Source: Streptomyces sp. NBC_01276 (GTDB taxonomy: Bacteria; Actinomycetota; Actinomycetes; Streptomycetales; Streptomycetaceae). From it: 64,000 bases of DNA. Below are positions 35,214 to 44,470 of the stretch, piece after piece. The stretch covers positions 8,161,517-8,225,516 of the forward strand of contig NZ_CP108442.1 in NCBI RefSeq assembly GCF_041435355.1. Reading direction: 5' to 3'. The stretch's first letter is position 1. Each line of letters starts with the position of its first letter. A program made the position numbers and the translations under genes. The notes under the pieces were generated by a model. It searched no databases. It saw nothing but the letters and a program-made list of their open reading frames with translations, and was not told the origin of the DNA.

Positions 35214-35252
35214 CCTGCCGGGGTCCCGGGTGGGGGCCGGGACCCCGGCAGG
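35214..35252 (-). terminator. Strong terminator of the RICIN/Ig-like gene
   Basis: Perfect 16-bp arms (starting CCTGCCGGGGTCCCGG) with a 7-nt loop lie 31 nt past the stop at 35283, on its downstream side. Confidence 0.8.
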
Positions 35253-35282
35253 CCGGTCAAGGCCGCGGCGGCCGTAGTGGCA

Positions 35283-37781
35283 TCAGTTGACGGTCCACTG
35301 CTGGAGCGTGGTGCCGGTGTCGGGCTGCTGGGTGACCAGTGCGCCATTGGCGGAGGAAGCGGTGGTCAGGAGCAGTCCGCTCCAGGCGGAGGCGACGGTG
35401 TGGGTGCCGTTCGCCTGCCGCGTGATGTTCCAGCGCTGGTTGGCGCCGTTGCTGCAGGTCCACTGGACGATCTTCGCGCCGGGGCTGGTGGAGCCTCCTT
35501 CGACGTCGGCGCAGAGGCCGGACTCGCTGTTCTTGAGCTGGTACGTGCCGTCGGTCTGTTGAGTGAACGTCCAGCTCTGGTTGGCACCGCCGTTGGGTGA
35601 CCAGGTGATGAGCTGGGTGCCGGGGGTAGTGCTGTGGCCTGGGTTGTCGAGTGCCTTGCCCCCGGCGGTGAGGGTGTGGACTCCGTCGAGGGAGGCTGTG
35701 ACCGCCCAGGTGAACGTGGCCGTGCCCCCGGCGGTGCCGGAGGCTGCTGTGACCGTCACGGTCGAGGCGCCGGCGGCGGTGGGAGTGCCGGTGATCAGGC
35801 CGCTGGAGCTGATGCTCAACCCGGTCGGCAGGCCGGTCGCCGTGAAGGTCACGGGCTTGCCGAGGGAGTCGGTTGCCACGACCTGGAGGGAGACGGCCTT
35901 GTTCACGGTGCCGGCCTGGTTGCCCGGATTGGTGACCATCACCGTTTCGGGGACTTGGGCGATCGGGATCAGTGTCAGGGTCTGCTCGCCGGCCGTGCGG
36001 GTGCCGCCGACCGCGTTGCCGGTGGTGTTGGTCCAGCTGCGGGTGGGGGTGGTTTCGGCAAGGCGGGTGGAGTCCGCGGAGAGGCCGATGACGAGGCCGC
36101 TGTACCGATTGACGATCTTGTACGTGCCGGTGGAGGCGCCATCGACGGGCGAGGTGCCGCGTATGACGAACCACTGCTGGCCGACCGTGGGTCCGCCGGT
36201 TCCCGCCGCGGTGACGGTGGGCTTGGTGCCCCAGGCGCGGGTCGCCGTCGAGGCAGCGCCCACCCCGAGGAGCTGACCGGTGCCGGAGTTGGCGATGCGG
36301 TACGAGCCGTCGCCGTTCGAGGCGAAAGTCCACGACTCGAGGCCGGAGCCGGTGGCGGCGGCGCTCGACGTGGTGGCCGAGCTGCCGGAAACCTGGGCCA
36401 GGACCCGGCCGCCCGCGCTGCCGATGCGGTAGGCCTTGGAGGTGTCGACCGGCGCGGCGGGCTCGGTCGTGTCGATCGCGAGGTTGACGTACTCGCTACT
36501 GGCTCCGTTGGAGCAGCCGAAGGAGCAGTACGAGCGGAAGTTCTTGCCCACGATGGTGGAGCTGGTCTTGTTGCCGCTGTCGAGGAACCAGCGGTACCAG
36601 GAGGCGTTCTTGTAGCTGCCCGTGTCGCCGAGACGGAACCACTTCTGGGTGGTCAAGTCAGCGGTGGCGTAGATCTCCTGGGAGGCGTTGCCGCTCTGGT
36701 CGACCGCCTGGGGCTGGCCGATGTACAGGCCGAGGTGGGCGTTGTAGGTGATGTCCATGACGAACAGCGGGGACGTCGGGGGCATCAGGCCGGCGGCGAC
36801 CTGCTGGCTCACGGAGCCGCTGTTGGCCGGGTCGTACTCCTTCGACGGCGGGGTGTATCCGGTCGCGCTGCCGGAGCCGACGGGCACCATGTTGCTCTCG
36901 CGGCCGCCCAGGCCGGGCTCGGACCAGGCGCCGTCGTACCACTTCTGCCAGGAGCCGGGCGCCAGCTTCGCCGATATCGGAGCGCGGGCGACGTGCCCGT
37001 AGAACGCGGCCCAGCCGCCGCCCTTGTTCACGATCCGGGAGCCGTAGAAGGCGTAGAAGTAACCGGACCCGGTGTCGACGAACAGCCGCTGGTCACCGGT
37101 GCCGTAGTGGAAGGTCTGCTGCGGGAAGGCGGCGTCGTCCCCGCGCTCGGTGCTGTAGTGCGAGGTGATGACGTGGTCCTTGATGGTCCACGTGCGGCCC
37201 TGGTCCTTGGAGACCGCGTAGTCGATGCCGTCGTAGTGCAGGCCGTCGGTGAACGGCTGCGGGGTGAACTCGTTGTGCACGAGTCCGTACCAGTCGCCGG
37301 TGTCCGGGTCGACCCAGACGCCGGCGAGGTCACAGTAGTTCCGGTGTGCGTAGCTCGAACCCGCCGGGGCGGGTGTCGCTTCGAGCCCGGTGGGGCTGTT
37401 GTTGCAGCGCCAGGTGGTGTCGTTGTTGCGGTCGTTGGAGTTGGCCGGGTTGACCGCGTCGCTGATGGCGACGGACCGGGTGGCGGTGTCCAGGTTCGTC
37501 CCGGTGAAGAACGTCCACTTGCGGGGATCGTCGGCGCCGTAGAGCGCGTGGGCCTGCTGGAAGTAGAACGTGCCGTCCTTGTCGACGTAGGTGCCGGCGG
37601 GGGTGTCGTCAGGGTGTGTCCAGGAGCCCTTGGCGCCAACGGTGACGGAGTAGGTGGCGGGGGCGGGGACAGGGGCGGTCGACGCTGCGGATGCCGAGGG
37701 CATCATCAGCGTGCTGCCGCCGGAGATGACCAGCGCGGCGGCGGCGAGTGCGCCGGCCAGTCTGCTTCGAGGAGTGATCAC
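35283..37781 (-). CDS. Secreted multidomain carbohydrate-active protein with C-terminal RICIN domain
   Basis: The 832-residue protein starts at GTG 37781 (AGGGAG upstream) with a signal peptide ending near ASA. Residues of about 40-450 form a beta-propeller-like domain (VDPDTGDWYGLVHNEFTPQP, GIDYAVSKDQGRTWTIKDHV with an Asp-box-like motif, FYGSRIVNKGGGW, LFVMDITYNAHLGLYIG). Beta-trefoil-like and Ig-like (putative Ig, TGLPTGLSISSSGLITGTPT) modules follow. The last 130 residues are a RICIN lectin with three QxW repeats (NQSWTF, NQRWNI, LQQWTV). It probably binds and attacks the polysaccharide whose sugars the adjacent operon imports. The catalytic family is not certain. Confidence 0.8.
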   Translation of the reverse strand: MITPRSRLAGALAAAALVISGGSTLMMPSASAASTAPVPAPATYSVTVGAKGSWTHPDDTPAGTYVDKDGTFYFQQAHALYGADDPRKWTFFTGTNLDTATRSVAISDAVNPANSNDRNNDTTWRCNNSPTGLEATPAPAGSSYAHRNYCDLAGVWVDPDTGDWYGLVHNEFTPQPFTDGLHYDGIDYAVSKDQGRTWTIKDHVITSHYSTERGDDAAFPQQTFHYGTGDQRLFVDTGSGYFYAFYGSRIVNKGGGWAAFYGHVARAPISAKLAPGSWQKWYDGAWSEPGLGGRESNMVPVGSGSATGYTPPSKEYDPANSGSVSQQVAAGLMPPTSPLFVMDITYNAHLGLYIGQPQAVDQSGNASQEIYATADLTTQKWFRLGDTGSYKNASWYRWFLDSGNKTSSTIVGKNFRSYCSFGCSNGASSEYVNLAIDTTEPAAPVDTSKAYRIGSAGGRVLAQVSGSSATTSSAAATGSGLESWTFASNGDGSYRIANSGTGQLLGVGAASTATRAWGTKPTVTAAGTGGPTVGQQWFVIRGTSPVDGASTGTYKIVNRYSGLVIGLSADSTRLAETTPTRSWTNTTGNAVGGTRTAGEQTLTLIPIAQVPETVMVTNPGNQAGTVNKAVSLQVVATDSLGKPVTFTATGLPTGLSISSSGLITGTPTAAGASTVTVTAASGTAGGTATFTWAVTASLDGVHTLTAGGKALDNPGHSTTPGTQLITWSPNGGANQSWTFTQQTDGTYQLKNSESGLCADVEGGSTSPGAKIVQWTCSNGANQRWNITRQANGTHTVASAWSGLLLTTASSANGALVTQQPDTGTTLQQWTVN

Positions 37782-37946
37782 GGGTACTCCCTGATGGGAG
37801 GAGCCTAGTGGGGCGGCTCCCTTGACGGTCCGTCGTCCTTGGGGACGGCGGTTGTGCTCGGGACTGCTGCGAGGCGGCCCGAGTGGGGTGCTCCGCGCCC
37901 CGGGGCAGGACGACACGGGGCGCGGAGCAGTGTGGGGGGCGGGTCC

Positions 37947-38783
37947 TCAGACGCCCGCCAGAACGTTCAGGAGGCGCGCGACTTCCGCCGCGACCTCCTC
38001 ACGGGCCGGGCCGAGGTACTTGCGGGAGTCGCTGACCGCGGGCTGACGGTGGAGTTCCCGCCGGACGGTCGCGGAGAAGATGCCGTTGAGGTGGGTGGAG
38101 ATGTTGACCTTCGTCATCCCCGCCGACACGGCTTTGGCGAGGTCCGCGTCCGAGACGCCCGACGAACCGTGGAGGACCAGCGGCACGCGGGTGGCGCTGC
38201 GCAGCCGCGCGATCAGGTCGAAGTCCAGTACGGCGTCGCGGGTGGCCATCGCGTGGGAGCTGCCGACCGCCACTGCCAGGCAGTCCACTGCGGTCGCCGC
38301 GGCGAACTCCCGGGCCTCCGCGGGGTCGGTGCGGACACCGGGGGCGTGCGCGCCGTTCTTGCCGCCTACCTCGCCCAGCTCCGCCTCGACGAGAACGTCG
38401 GCCCGGTGCCCGTACTCGGTGACCGCCCGGGTGGCCGCGACGTTCTGCCCGTACGGCAGCTTGGAGGCGTCGAACATCACGGAGGTGAAGCCGAGCCGAA
38501 CGGCCTCGTGCACCAGGTCCTCGGACTCGGCGTGGTCCAGATGCACGGCCACGGGCACCGTCGCCTGCTCGGCCAGGGCGAGTGCGGCGCGGCCGATAGG
38601 TGCGAGGGAGCCGTGGTAGCGGATGGTGTTCTCGCTGATCTGGAGGATCACGGGCAGGTTCGCCCGGTGTGCTCCGTCCACGATGGCTTCGGCGTGCTCG
38701 AGCTGGACGACGTTGAACGCTCCGACCCCCCGGTTCAGGGCGTACGCGGGGCCGATGATGTCGTCAGTGGCTGTCAGCGGCAT
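37947..38783 (-). CDS. Class II aldolase, tagatose-bisphosphate type
   Basis: The 278-residue TIM-barrel aldolase shows GVGAFNVVQLEHAEAIVDGA, the zinc and catalytic segment VAVHLDHAES, EAELGEVGG and LVLHGSSGVSDADLAKAVSA with phosphate-binding glycines. Length and motifs match the GatY/KbaY/Fba class II family, which splits tagatose-1,6- (or fructose-1,6-) bisphosphate into DHAP and glyceraldehyde-3-phosphate. Its start lies 20 nt inside the upstream PfkB gene. Given the neighbours, tagatose-1,6-bisphosphate is the likelier substrate. It is the last gene of the catabolic operon; a 165-bp gap follows. Confidence 0.88.
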   Translation of the reverse strand: MPLTATDDIIGPAYALNRGVGAFNVVQLEHAEAIVDGAHRANLPVILQISENTIRYHGSLAPIGRAALALAEQATVPVAVHLDHAESEDLVHEAVRLGFTSVMFDASKLPYGQNVAATRAVTEYGHRADVLVEAELGEVGGKNGAHAPGVRTDPAEAREFAAATAVDCLAVAVGSSHAMATRDAVLDFDLIARLRSATRVPLVLHGSSGVSDADLAKAVSAGMTKVNISTHLNGIFSATVRRELHRQPAVSDSRKYLGPAREEVAAEVARLLNVLAGV

Positions 38784-39702
38784 GGGGCCTCTCCACACTC
38801 ACGGTTGCGGTCGTACGGAACTGGTCGTAGAGGTCGCGGCGGAAGTCGCCCGCGAGGGGTGCCGGGACGGCGGCCGCGGACAGCGCGACGGCGTCCCGCA
38901 GGAGGTCCGGCCAGGGCAGGCCCGTCGCGAGACCGGCTGCGAGCGCGGCGACGCAGGCGTCACCCGCGCCGGTCGGGTTGCCGCGCAGCTGGGCGGGCGG
39001 AAGGGTGCGGTAGCGCCCCTCCGGGGTGACGGCGTGCAGGCCCTGGGGGCCGTCGGAGGCGACGACCGTCCGAGCGCCGCGCGCCTGGAGTTCCGCGGCC
39101 GCGTCGGCGACATCGGACCGTCCGGTGACTTCGCGGATCTCCGCCGCGTTCGGCTTGATCACGTCCGGGCCGGCGTCCAGCGCGGCGAGCAGGGCGGCGC
39201 CGCTGGTGTCGAGGACGGTCACGGCCCCGGCGTCACGGGCCGTCGCCAGCAGTCCGGCGTAACTGTCGCACGGCAGACCCGGCGGGAGGCTGCCGGCAAG
39301 AACGACGACGTCGGCCCGGGCGGCGAGTTCGGCGAACCGCCGTGTGAAGGCCCGCCATGACTGCGGGTCGACGTGCGGCCCGGGCGGGTTGAACACGGTG
39401 GCGTCCCCGTTGCGTTCGGAGACGACGGTGATGGTCTTGCGGGATTCACCCCGTACGGGGACCAGTGCGTCCTTGAGGCCGGACGCCCGCAGGTCCTCGC
39501 GGAGGATCCGGCCGGTCGTCCCTCCCACCAGACCCGTGGCGAGCACCGGGTGGCGCAGTGCCGCCAGGACCCGCGCCACGTTGATGCCCTTGCCGCCGGC
39601 CCGCTCGACGGGCTGCGTGACGCGGTGGGAGGCATGGGGGGTCACCTCGTCGACGAAGTAGGTGACGTCCAGGGCGGCGTTCAGGGTGACCGTGAGGATC
39701 AC
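38764..39702 (-). CDS. PfkB-family sugar-phosphate kinase (LacC/1-phosphofructokinase type)
   Basis: The 312-residue kinase begins at GTG 39702 with GGAGGAG 5 nt upstream: MILTVTLNAALDVTYFVDEV. It has the PfkB signatures ERAGGKGINVARVLAALRHP and, near the C-terminus, RGNPTGAGDACVAALAAGL with the catalytic Asp in GAGD. TLNPALD-type N-termini are specific to the LacC/FruK branch, which phosphorylates tagatose-6-phosphate or fructose-1-phosphate at the second position. It overlaps the ROK gene upstream by 4 nt and the aldolase downstream by 20 nt. Tagatose-6-phosphate is inferred. Confidence 0.88.
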   Translation of the reverse strand: MILTVTLNAALDVTYFVDEVTPHASHRVTQPVERAGGKGINVARVLAALRHPVLATGLVGGTTGRILREDLRASGLKDALVPVRGESRKTITVVSERNGDATVFNPPGPHVDPQSWRAFTRRFAELAARADVVVLAGSLPPGLPCDSYAGLLATARDAGAVTVLDTSGAALLAALDAGPDVIKPNAAEIREVTGRSDVADAAAELQARGARTVVASDGPQGLHAVTPEGRYRTLPPAQLRGNPTGAGDACVAALAAGLATGLPWPDLLRDAVALSAAAVPAPLAGDFRRDLYDQFRTTATVSVERPHAADSH

Positions 39703-40688
39703 AGTGCTCCTCCGGCCGGGTCGGCCACCAGCTCGACCGGCCTGCCGGCCGCTGGGTCGGCGTCGGCGGCTTCCCAGCCGAGCAGGCCGGCTCCGAGGCA
39801 GCCGGCCTGCTCCCCGAGAGCCGCCCGGACCAGCTCCGGTCGCCGGTGACAGCTCAGGCGGCGGTCGAGCGCGATGCGCAGGGGGTCGATCAGGAGGCCG
39901 CCGGCCTGGGACAGGCCCCCGCCGACCACGATCACTTCCGGAGCGAGGACCGCGGCGCACGCGGCGAATGCTTCCGCCAGCGCCTCGACGGCGCGCTCCC
40001 ACACACGGCACGCCACCGGATCGGCACGCGCCACGAGAGCCGCGACCTCCTCGGCCCCCTCGACCTCATGCCCAGACCGGGCGGCGTAGGCGGCGGCGAT
40101 CGCGCGGGCCGAGGCCACCGCCTCCAGGCAGCCCCTCATGCCGCACGCGCACTGCTCGGCTCCGGGGGCGACCGTCAGGTGTCCGATTTCTCCGGCGTAT
40201 CCGCACGCACGGAGCGGACGGCCTTCGACCAGGAGGGCGGCGGAGATTCCCGTGCCGATGGCCACGAAGAGGGCGTCGTCGAAGCCGCGGGCTGCGCCGA
40301 GCCTGCTCTCCGCCGTGCCGCCGGCGCGGACGTCGTGGCCGATCCGGACCGGGAGTCCCGTCGCGTCCGTGAGTACCGCGGCCAGGGGCAGGTCGTACCA
40401 GCCGAGGTTGACCGAGTGCACCGCGCGCTGCGTGGGCTCGTCGACGATGCCCGGGACCACGATGCCCGCGGCGACGGGTTCCACGCCGATGCCGACCGCC
40501 GCCCCCGCCAGGTCGCGCAGCAACCAGGTGATCGCGTCCACCGTGGCTTCATGGCCTTGGCGCCGAGGGGTCGAGCTGCGCAGGGTCGCCAGCGGCCGCA
40601 TGGTGCGGTCGAGGAGCGCGCCCTTCATCGACGTGCCGCCGACGTCCAGAGCGATCACGCAGGTGCGGCTGCCGGCATGCTCAGGCAT
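39699..40688 (-). CDS. ROK-family sugar kinase
   Basis: The 329-residue protein has the N-terminal ATP motif CVIALDVGGTSMKGALLD, the sugar-binding and catalytic region PVRIGHDVRAGGTAESRLGA, and the ROK zinc motif GHLTVAPGAEQCACGMRGCL (His plus three Cys). The catalytic base is Asp in GHDVR. ROK kinases phosphorylate free hexoses or N-acetylhexosamines at C6. Next to an AgaS-like isomerase and a tagatose-type pathway it is probably a galactosamine, GalNAc or GlcNAc kinase. It overlaps SIS by 8 nt and PfkB by 4 nt. Confidence 0.88.
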   Translation of the reverse strand: MPEHAGSRTCVIALDVGGTSMKGALLDRTMRPLATLRSSTPRRQGHEATVDAITWLLRDLAGAAVGIGVEPVAAGIVVPGIVDEPTQRAVHSVNLGWYDLPLAAVLTDATGLPVRIGHDVRAGGTAESRLGAARGFDDALFVAIGTGISAALLVEGRPLRACGYAGEIGHLTVAPGAEQCACGMRGCLEAVASARAIAAAYAARSGHEVEGAEEVAALVARADPVACRVWERAVEALAEAFAACAAVLAPEVIVVGGGLSQAGGLLIDPLRIALDRRLSCHRRPELVRAALGEQAGCLGAGLLGWEAADADPAAGRPVELVADPAGGAL

Positions 40689-41643
40689 GCGCGCCGGCCA
40701 GCACCACGGAGCGGCTCAGGGCACGGGGCCGGTCCGGGTCGAGCCCCCGTGCGCCGGCCAGGTGGACGGCCAGGCGCTGGGCCCGTACGAGGTCGGACAG
40801 CGGGTCCAGATCGCCGGCCGCGTCGCCGGATTCGGCGACATAGGCGACGCCGGTACGGGCGACGTCGTCCGCGAGGCCGTGCGGTGCGGGGCCGAAGACC
40901 CAGGTGCCGCGGCCGGGGCGGGCGATGCTGATGGGGCCGTGGCGGTACTCCATCGCCGGGTATGCCTCCGTCCAGGCGCCGGCCGCCTCCCGCATCTTCA
41001 GCCCCGCCTCCAGCGCAAGGCCGTAGGCCCAGCCATCGCCCAGGAAGGTGATCTGCTCCGCTGCGCACATCTCCTCGGGCAGCGGTGCGGCCACGGCCCG
41101 TTCGGCGTCCGCGGCGGCCTGCGCGATCGTACGCACTCCCCGGGGCAGCGGGCCGCCGCTCTCCAGGTGGGCACGCAGAAGGGCGAGTGTCGTCGTGGCG
41201 AACCTGGTCTGCACGACCGACTTCTCGTCGGCGTAGGCGAGTTCGATGACGCCGTCGGCAACGTCGGCCACCGGGGTGCCTGCGTCGGCGGTGACGGCGG
41301 TGACCGGCGCCTGCCCGCGCAGCCTGGCCAGGAGGTCCAGGACTTCGGTGGTGGTGCCCGAGCGGGTCAGCGCCACGATGCGGTCGTAGCGGCGGCCCGC
41401 GGGGAACCGGGAGGCGGCGAAGGAGTCCGTCTCGCCTTGACCGGCCCGCTCGCGCAGTTCGGCGTAGGCCAGGGCCATGAACCAGGAGGTTCCGCAGCCG
41501 ACGACGGCCACGCGCTCACCGAGCCGGGGCAGGACGTCCTGGTGGTCGGTGACCGAGGCGGCCGCCCTGCGCCAGCAGTCCGGCTGGGAGGCGATCTCGC
41601 GTGAGGTGTGGGAGGTGTGTGCGGAGCCCGGGGGAGTGGACAT
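40681..41643 (-). CDS. agaS: SIS-domain aminosugar-phosphate isomerase/deaminase (AgaS-like)
   Basis: The 320-residue protein has two SIS domains. The first contains VAVVGCGTSWFMALAYAELR and ALTRSGTTTEVLDLLARLRG. The second contains FLGDGWAYGLALEAGLKMRE and AYPAMEYRHGPISIARPG, the EYRHGP motif seen in GlmS-type isomerases and AgaS. AgaS converts galactosamine-6-phosphate to tagatose-6-phosphate with release of ammonia. There is no glutaminase domain, so a catabolic role fits better than GlmS. The following ROK gene overlaps by 8 nt. GlcN-6-phosphate specificity cannot be excluded. Confidence 0.82.
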   Translation of the reverse strand: MSTPPGSAHTSHTSREIASQPDCWRRAAASVTDHQDVLPRLGERVAVVGCGTSWFMALAYAELRERAGQGETDSFAASRFPAGRRYDRIVALTRSGTTTEVLDLLARLRGQAPVTAVTADAGTPVADVADGVIELAYADEKSVVQTRFATTTLALLRAHLESGGPLPRGVRTIAQAAADAERAVAAPLPEEMCAAEQITFLGDGWAYGLALEAGLKMREAAGAWTEAYPAMEYRHGPISIARPGRGTWVFGPAPHGLADDVARTGVAYVAESGDAAGDLDPLSDLVRAQRLAVHLAGARGLDPDRPRALSRSVVLAGAHA

Positions 41644-41720
41644 CGGTGCTGGATTCCTTCGAGGTGTTGCGCGGTTGCTGAATCGACCGCGCGAGGGGTG
41701 TGGGGGAGCGGCGTCGGCGC

Positions 41721-43574
41721 TCAGTCGAACGTCTCGATGTACTCCTCGCAGGGCCCGAGGTCGGGCGCGTCCACGAGGTCGACATGGTGGCCGAAGCGGT
41801 CGAGTTCCAGGATCGTCAGGAGGTTGTCCCCCGTGCGCAGCAGCGGACGGGGAAGGTACAGGGTCGTCTGCGGGCCCACGTCCCAGTAGCGGCCGAGCAG
41901 GGTGTCGTTGACCCAGACGAAGCCCTTGCCGAAGCCGGGCAGGCTCAGGAAGGTGTCGGCGGGCTCATCGACGTGCAGGCGTGCGGTGGCGATGCCGCGG
42001 CTGTCGGCGGACTCGGCGGCCGTGCCGGCGCGCGTGAGTTCCTCGGCGGTCCACTCGTCGAGCGGCAGGGGGTACATGGACCATCCGTGGACGAGCCGCC
42101 GCTCCACGCGGACCCCGCCCAGAATGCCCTTCCCCTGTCCCAGCAGGGGGCCGTAGTTGATGCGTCCCTGGTTCTCCACCAGCAGGTCGAGTTGGATCGC
42201 CGCGCCCGTGCCGGTGACGCCGAAGGACGCTGTCGGCCGGTCCAGGACGGTGACGAGGGAGCCGTCGACGAAGACCTGTGCGCGGTCGTGGAGGCCGGTG
42301 ACCGTCACCTCGTGGGTGCCGGGCGGTACGACCGGGTGCGCGGTGTAGAGCACGAGGCCGGAAGCTTGGCCGAGCTCCTCGAAACTCAGCGGGTTGGCGG
42401 CGTGCACGGGCGTCGACACCGACCTCAGTGCAGCCGGCAGCGCGGATCCGCGGTGTACGGGGAGGGTGGCGGGCTCCAACAGGGGCGGGTCGTCCGGCGG
42501 CTCGGGGACGGGCCGTGTGCTGTGGGGGGCGAGCTTCTCGCGCAGCGCGTAGAACTTGCTGGTGAGCGCGCCGTGTTCGGCCACTGGGGCGTCGGAGTCG
42601 TAGCTGGTGATGGTCGGCTGGAGGGCCGTGCCGTCGTGGTTCGCGCCGGCCCACAGCCCGAAGTTGGTGCCGCCGTGTGCCATGTACAGGCTCAGCGACC
42701 CGCCTTGGGCCAGGATGCCGTCGACGTCGTCGGCGGCGTTCGAAGGGGATCGGACGTGGTGCTTCTCGCCCCAGTGGTCGAACCAGCCGTTCCAGAACTC
42801 GGCGCAGAGGAAGGGCTCGTCGGCGCGGCGTGAACGCAGCAGCCCGGCAGCCTGGTCGGGGCGTGACCCGAACGTGGCGGCCGCGAGTTCGCCGGGAAGG
42901 GTGCCGCCGTCGAGCATCAGCGGTGTGGGCCCGTCCGCGGTGAACAGGAGCTCGCGGACGCCGCGTGTTGCCAGGGCGTCGCGCAGCCAGCGCATGTAGG
43001 TGTGGTCGTCGCCGTAGCTGCCGTACTCGTTCTCGATCTGCACGGCCACGACCGGGCCGTCGTGTGCCGCCTGGTGGTCGGCGACGAGCGGGATCAATAC
43101 GTCGAACCAGCGTCCGACCTCGTCGAGGAACTCGCGGTGGCTGCTCCTGGGCCGCATGCCGGGCCGTCCGGTCAGCCAGGCGGGCAGGCCGCCGTTGTCC
43201 CATTCGGCGCAGATGTACGGGCCGGGGCGGACGATGACGTCGAGGCCGGTTTCCTCGGCGAGCCGGAGGAACCGCGGCAGGTCACGCCAGCCGTCGAAGC
43301 GGATGTCACCGCGTCTGCGCTCGTGGAAGTTCCACGGCACGTAGGCGTCCACGGTGTTGAGGCCGAGTGCGGCGACGCGCCGGAGGCGGTCGGCCCATTG
43401 CTCCGGGTGGACGCGGAAGTAGTGCAGGGAGCCGGACAGGACCCGGTGGGGCTGCCCGTGGCGCAGGAAGGCGCCGTCGGCCCAGCTCAGCACGGGCTGC
43501 GTGACGAGCGCGTCGGTGACGGGGGCGGGGCGGGCGGTGCCGGCGGACTCGGTGGTGAGGGCGGGAGGGGTCAT
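41721..43574 (-). CDS. GH35 beta-galactosidase
   Basis: The 617-residue enzyme has the GH35 signature GLDVIVRPGPYICAEWDNGG, acid/base Glu183 in VVAVQIENEYGSYG and nucleophile Glu259 in FLCAEFWNGWFDHWG. C-terminal beta-sandwich domains (jelly-roll, YDSDAPVAEHGALTSKF onward; ending YLPRPLLRTGDNLLTILELD) are as usual. There is no signal peptide, so it acts inside the cell on an imported galactosyl oligosaccharide and releases galactose. The start overlaps the stop of the upstream permease by 4 nt. It is the entry enzyme of the operon. Confidence 0.93.
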   Translation of the reverse strand: MTPPALTTESAGTARPAPVTDALVTQPVLSWADGAFLRHGQPHRVLSGSLHYFRVHPEQWADRLRRVAALGLNTVDAYVPWNFHERRRGDIRFDGWRDLPRFLRLAEETGLDVIVRPGPYICAEWDNGGLPAWLTGRPGMRPRSSHREFLDEVGRWFDVLIPLVADHQAAHDGPVVAVQIENEYGSYGDDHTYMRWLRDALATRGVRELLFTADGPTPLMLDGGTLPGELAAATFGSRPDQAAGLLRSRRADEPFLCAEFWNGWFDHWGEKHHVRSPSNAADDVDGILAQGGSLSLYMAHGGTNFGLWAGANHDGTALQPTITSYDSDAPVAEHGALTSKFYALREKLAPHSTRPVPEPPDDPPLLEPATLPVHRGSALPAALRSVSTPVHAANPLSFEELGQASGLVLYTAHPVVPPGTHEVTVTGLHDRAQVFVDGSLVTVLDRPTASFGVTGTGAAIQLDLLVENQGRINYGPLLGQGKGILGGVRVERRLVHGWSMYPLPLDEWTAEELTRAGTAAESADSRGIATARLHVDEPADTFLSLPGFGKGFVWVNDTLLGRYWDVGPQTTLYLPRPLLRTGDNLLTILELDRFGHHVDLVDAPDLGPCEEYIETFD

Positions 43575-44470
43575 TTGACGGCTCCGGCGGTCATGCCCGC
43601 GCGCCAGAAGCGCTGGAGCGCGAGGAAGGCGATCAGAAGCGGGGCGATGGAGACCAGGGACCCGATGACGACGAGGGGCGGTGGTACGGCGACGTGGCTG
43701 GCGTTCCAGGCGACGAGACCGACCGTGACCGGCTGCAGCCGGTCGTCTCCCAGGACCATGGCGGGCAGCAGGTAGTTGTTCCAGATCTCGACGAACTGGA
43801 ACAGGAAGATCGTGACGAGGGCAGGGAGCATCATCCGCACCCCGATCGTGCGGAAGATGCGGAACTCACCCGCGCCGTCGAGACGGCCGGCTTCGAGGAC
43901 CTCGTCGGGCACGCTCTGCTCGGCGAAGACGCGCGCCAGGTAGACGCCGAAAGGGCTGACGACGCTCGGCAGCAGGACCGCCAGAGGGTTGTCGATCAGG
44001 TGAACGCCCGAGAACATCAGGTACAGCGGCAGAGTGAACAGCACCTTGGGCACGAGGACGGCTGCCAGGACCAGGGAGAACAGAGTTCCGCGGCCGGGGA
44101 AGTCGTACTTGGCCAGGGCGTACCCGGTCAGGGCGGAGAAGACGGTGCCGATGAGCGCGCCGACGCCGCAGTACAGAACGCTGTTGAGCATCCAGCGCCA
44201 GAAGATGCCGTCGTCCTGGCTGCTGAGCCGGGCGACGTTGTCGAACAGGCCGAAGCCGTCGAACCACAGGCCGCTGCCACTGAACTGCTCCCCGAAGGGT
44301 TTGGTCGCAGACACCAGCAGCCACCACAGCGGGAAGAGGAAGTAGAACGCGGACAGCCCCAGCAGGGCGAGTACGGTGACGCGGCCGGCCGGGCGCGTCT
44401 CGCGGCGGGGTCCGATCCGCTTGGGCGCCGGCGAGGGGGCGGGAACGGGGGCAGGGATCACCGTGGTCAT
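43571..44470 (-). CDS. Carbohydrate ABC transporter permease (MalG/UgpE-type)
   Basis: The 299-residue membrane protein has six predicted helices (VTVLALLGLSAFYFLFPLWW, then five more). The cytoplasmic EAA loop is EVLEAGRLDGAGEFRIFRTI, where the ATPase docks. N-terminal 30 residues are Pro-rich and cytoplasmic. It pairs with the permease upstream, with ATGA-type overlaps at both ends. No ATPase gene is present, as expected for CUT1 transporters that use the shared MsiK ATPase. Confidence 0.92.
   Translation of the reverse strand: MTTVIPAPVPAPSPAPKRIGPRRETRPAGRVTVLALLGLSAFYFLFPLWWLLVSATKPFGEQFSGSGLWFDGFGLFDNVARLSSQDDGIFWRWMLNSVLYCGVGALIGTVFSALTGYALAKYDFPGRGTLFSLVLAAVLVPKVLFTLPLYLMFSGVHLIDNPLAVLLPSVVSPFGVYLARVFAEQSVPDEVLEAGRLDGAGEFRIFRTIGVRMMLPALVTIFLFQFVEIWNNYLLPAMVLGDDRLQPVTVGLVAWNASHVAVPPPLVVIGSLVSIAPLLIAFLALQRFWRAGMTAGAVK

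Larger units (their letters stand above)
34943..35282. other. Intergenic with two terminators
   Basis: 340 bp between convergent units. It contains the stem-loops at 35008-35030 (module 2) and 35214-35252 (minus-strand secreted protein). No gene is supported. Confidence 0.5.

Noticed and set aside
35634..37808. A 724-codon open reading on the + strand opposite the secreted RICIN protein
   Set aside because: It is antisense to a gene with signal peptide and recognisable domains; its Gly/Val/Arg-rich product is a typical high-GC shadow.
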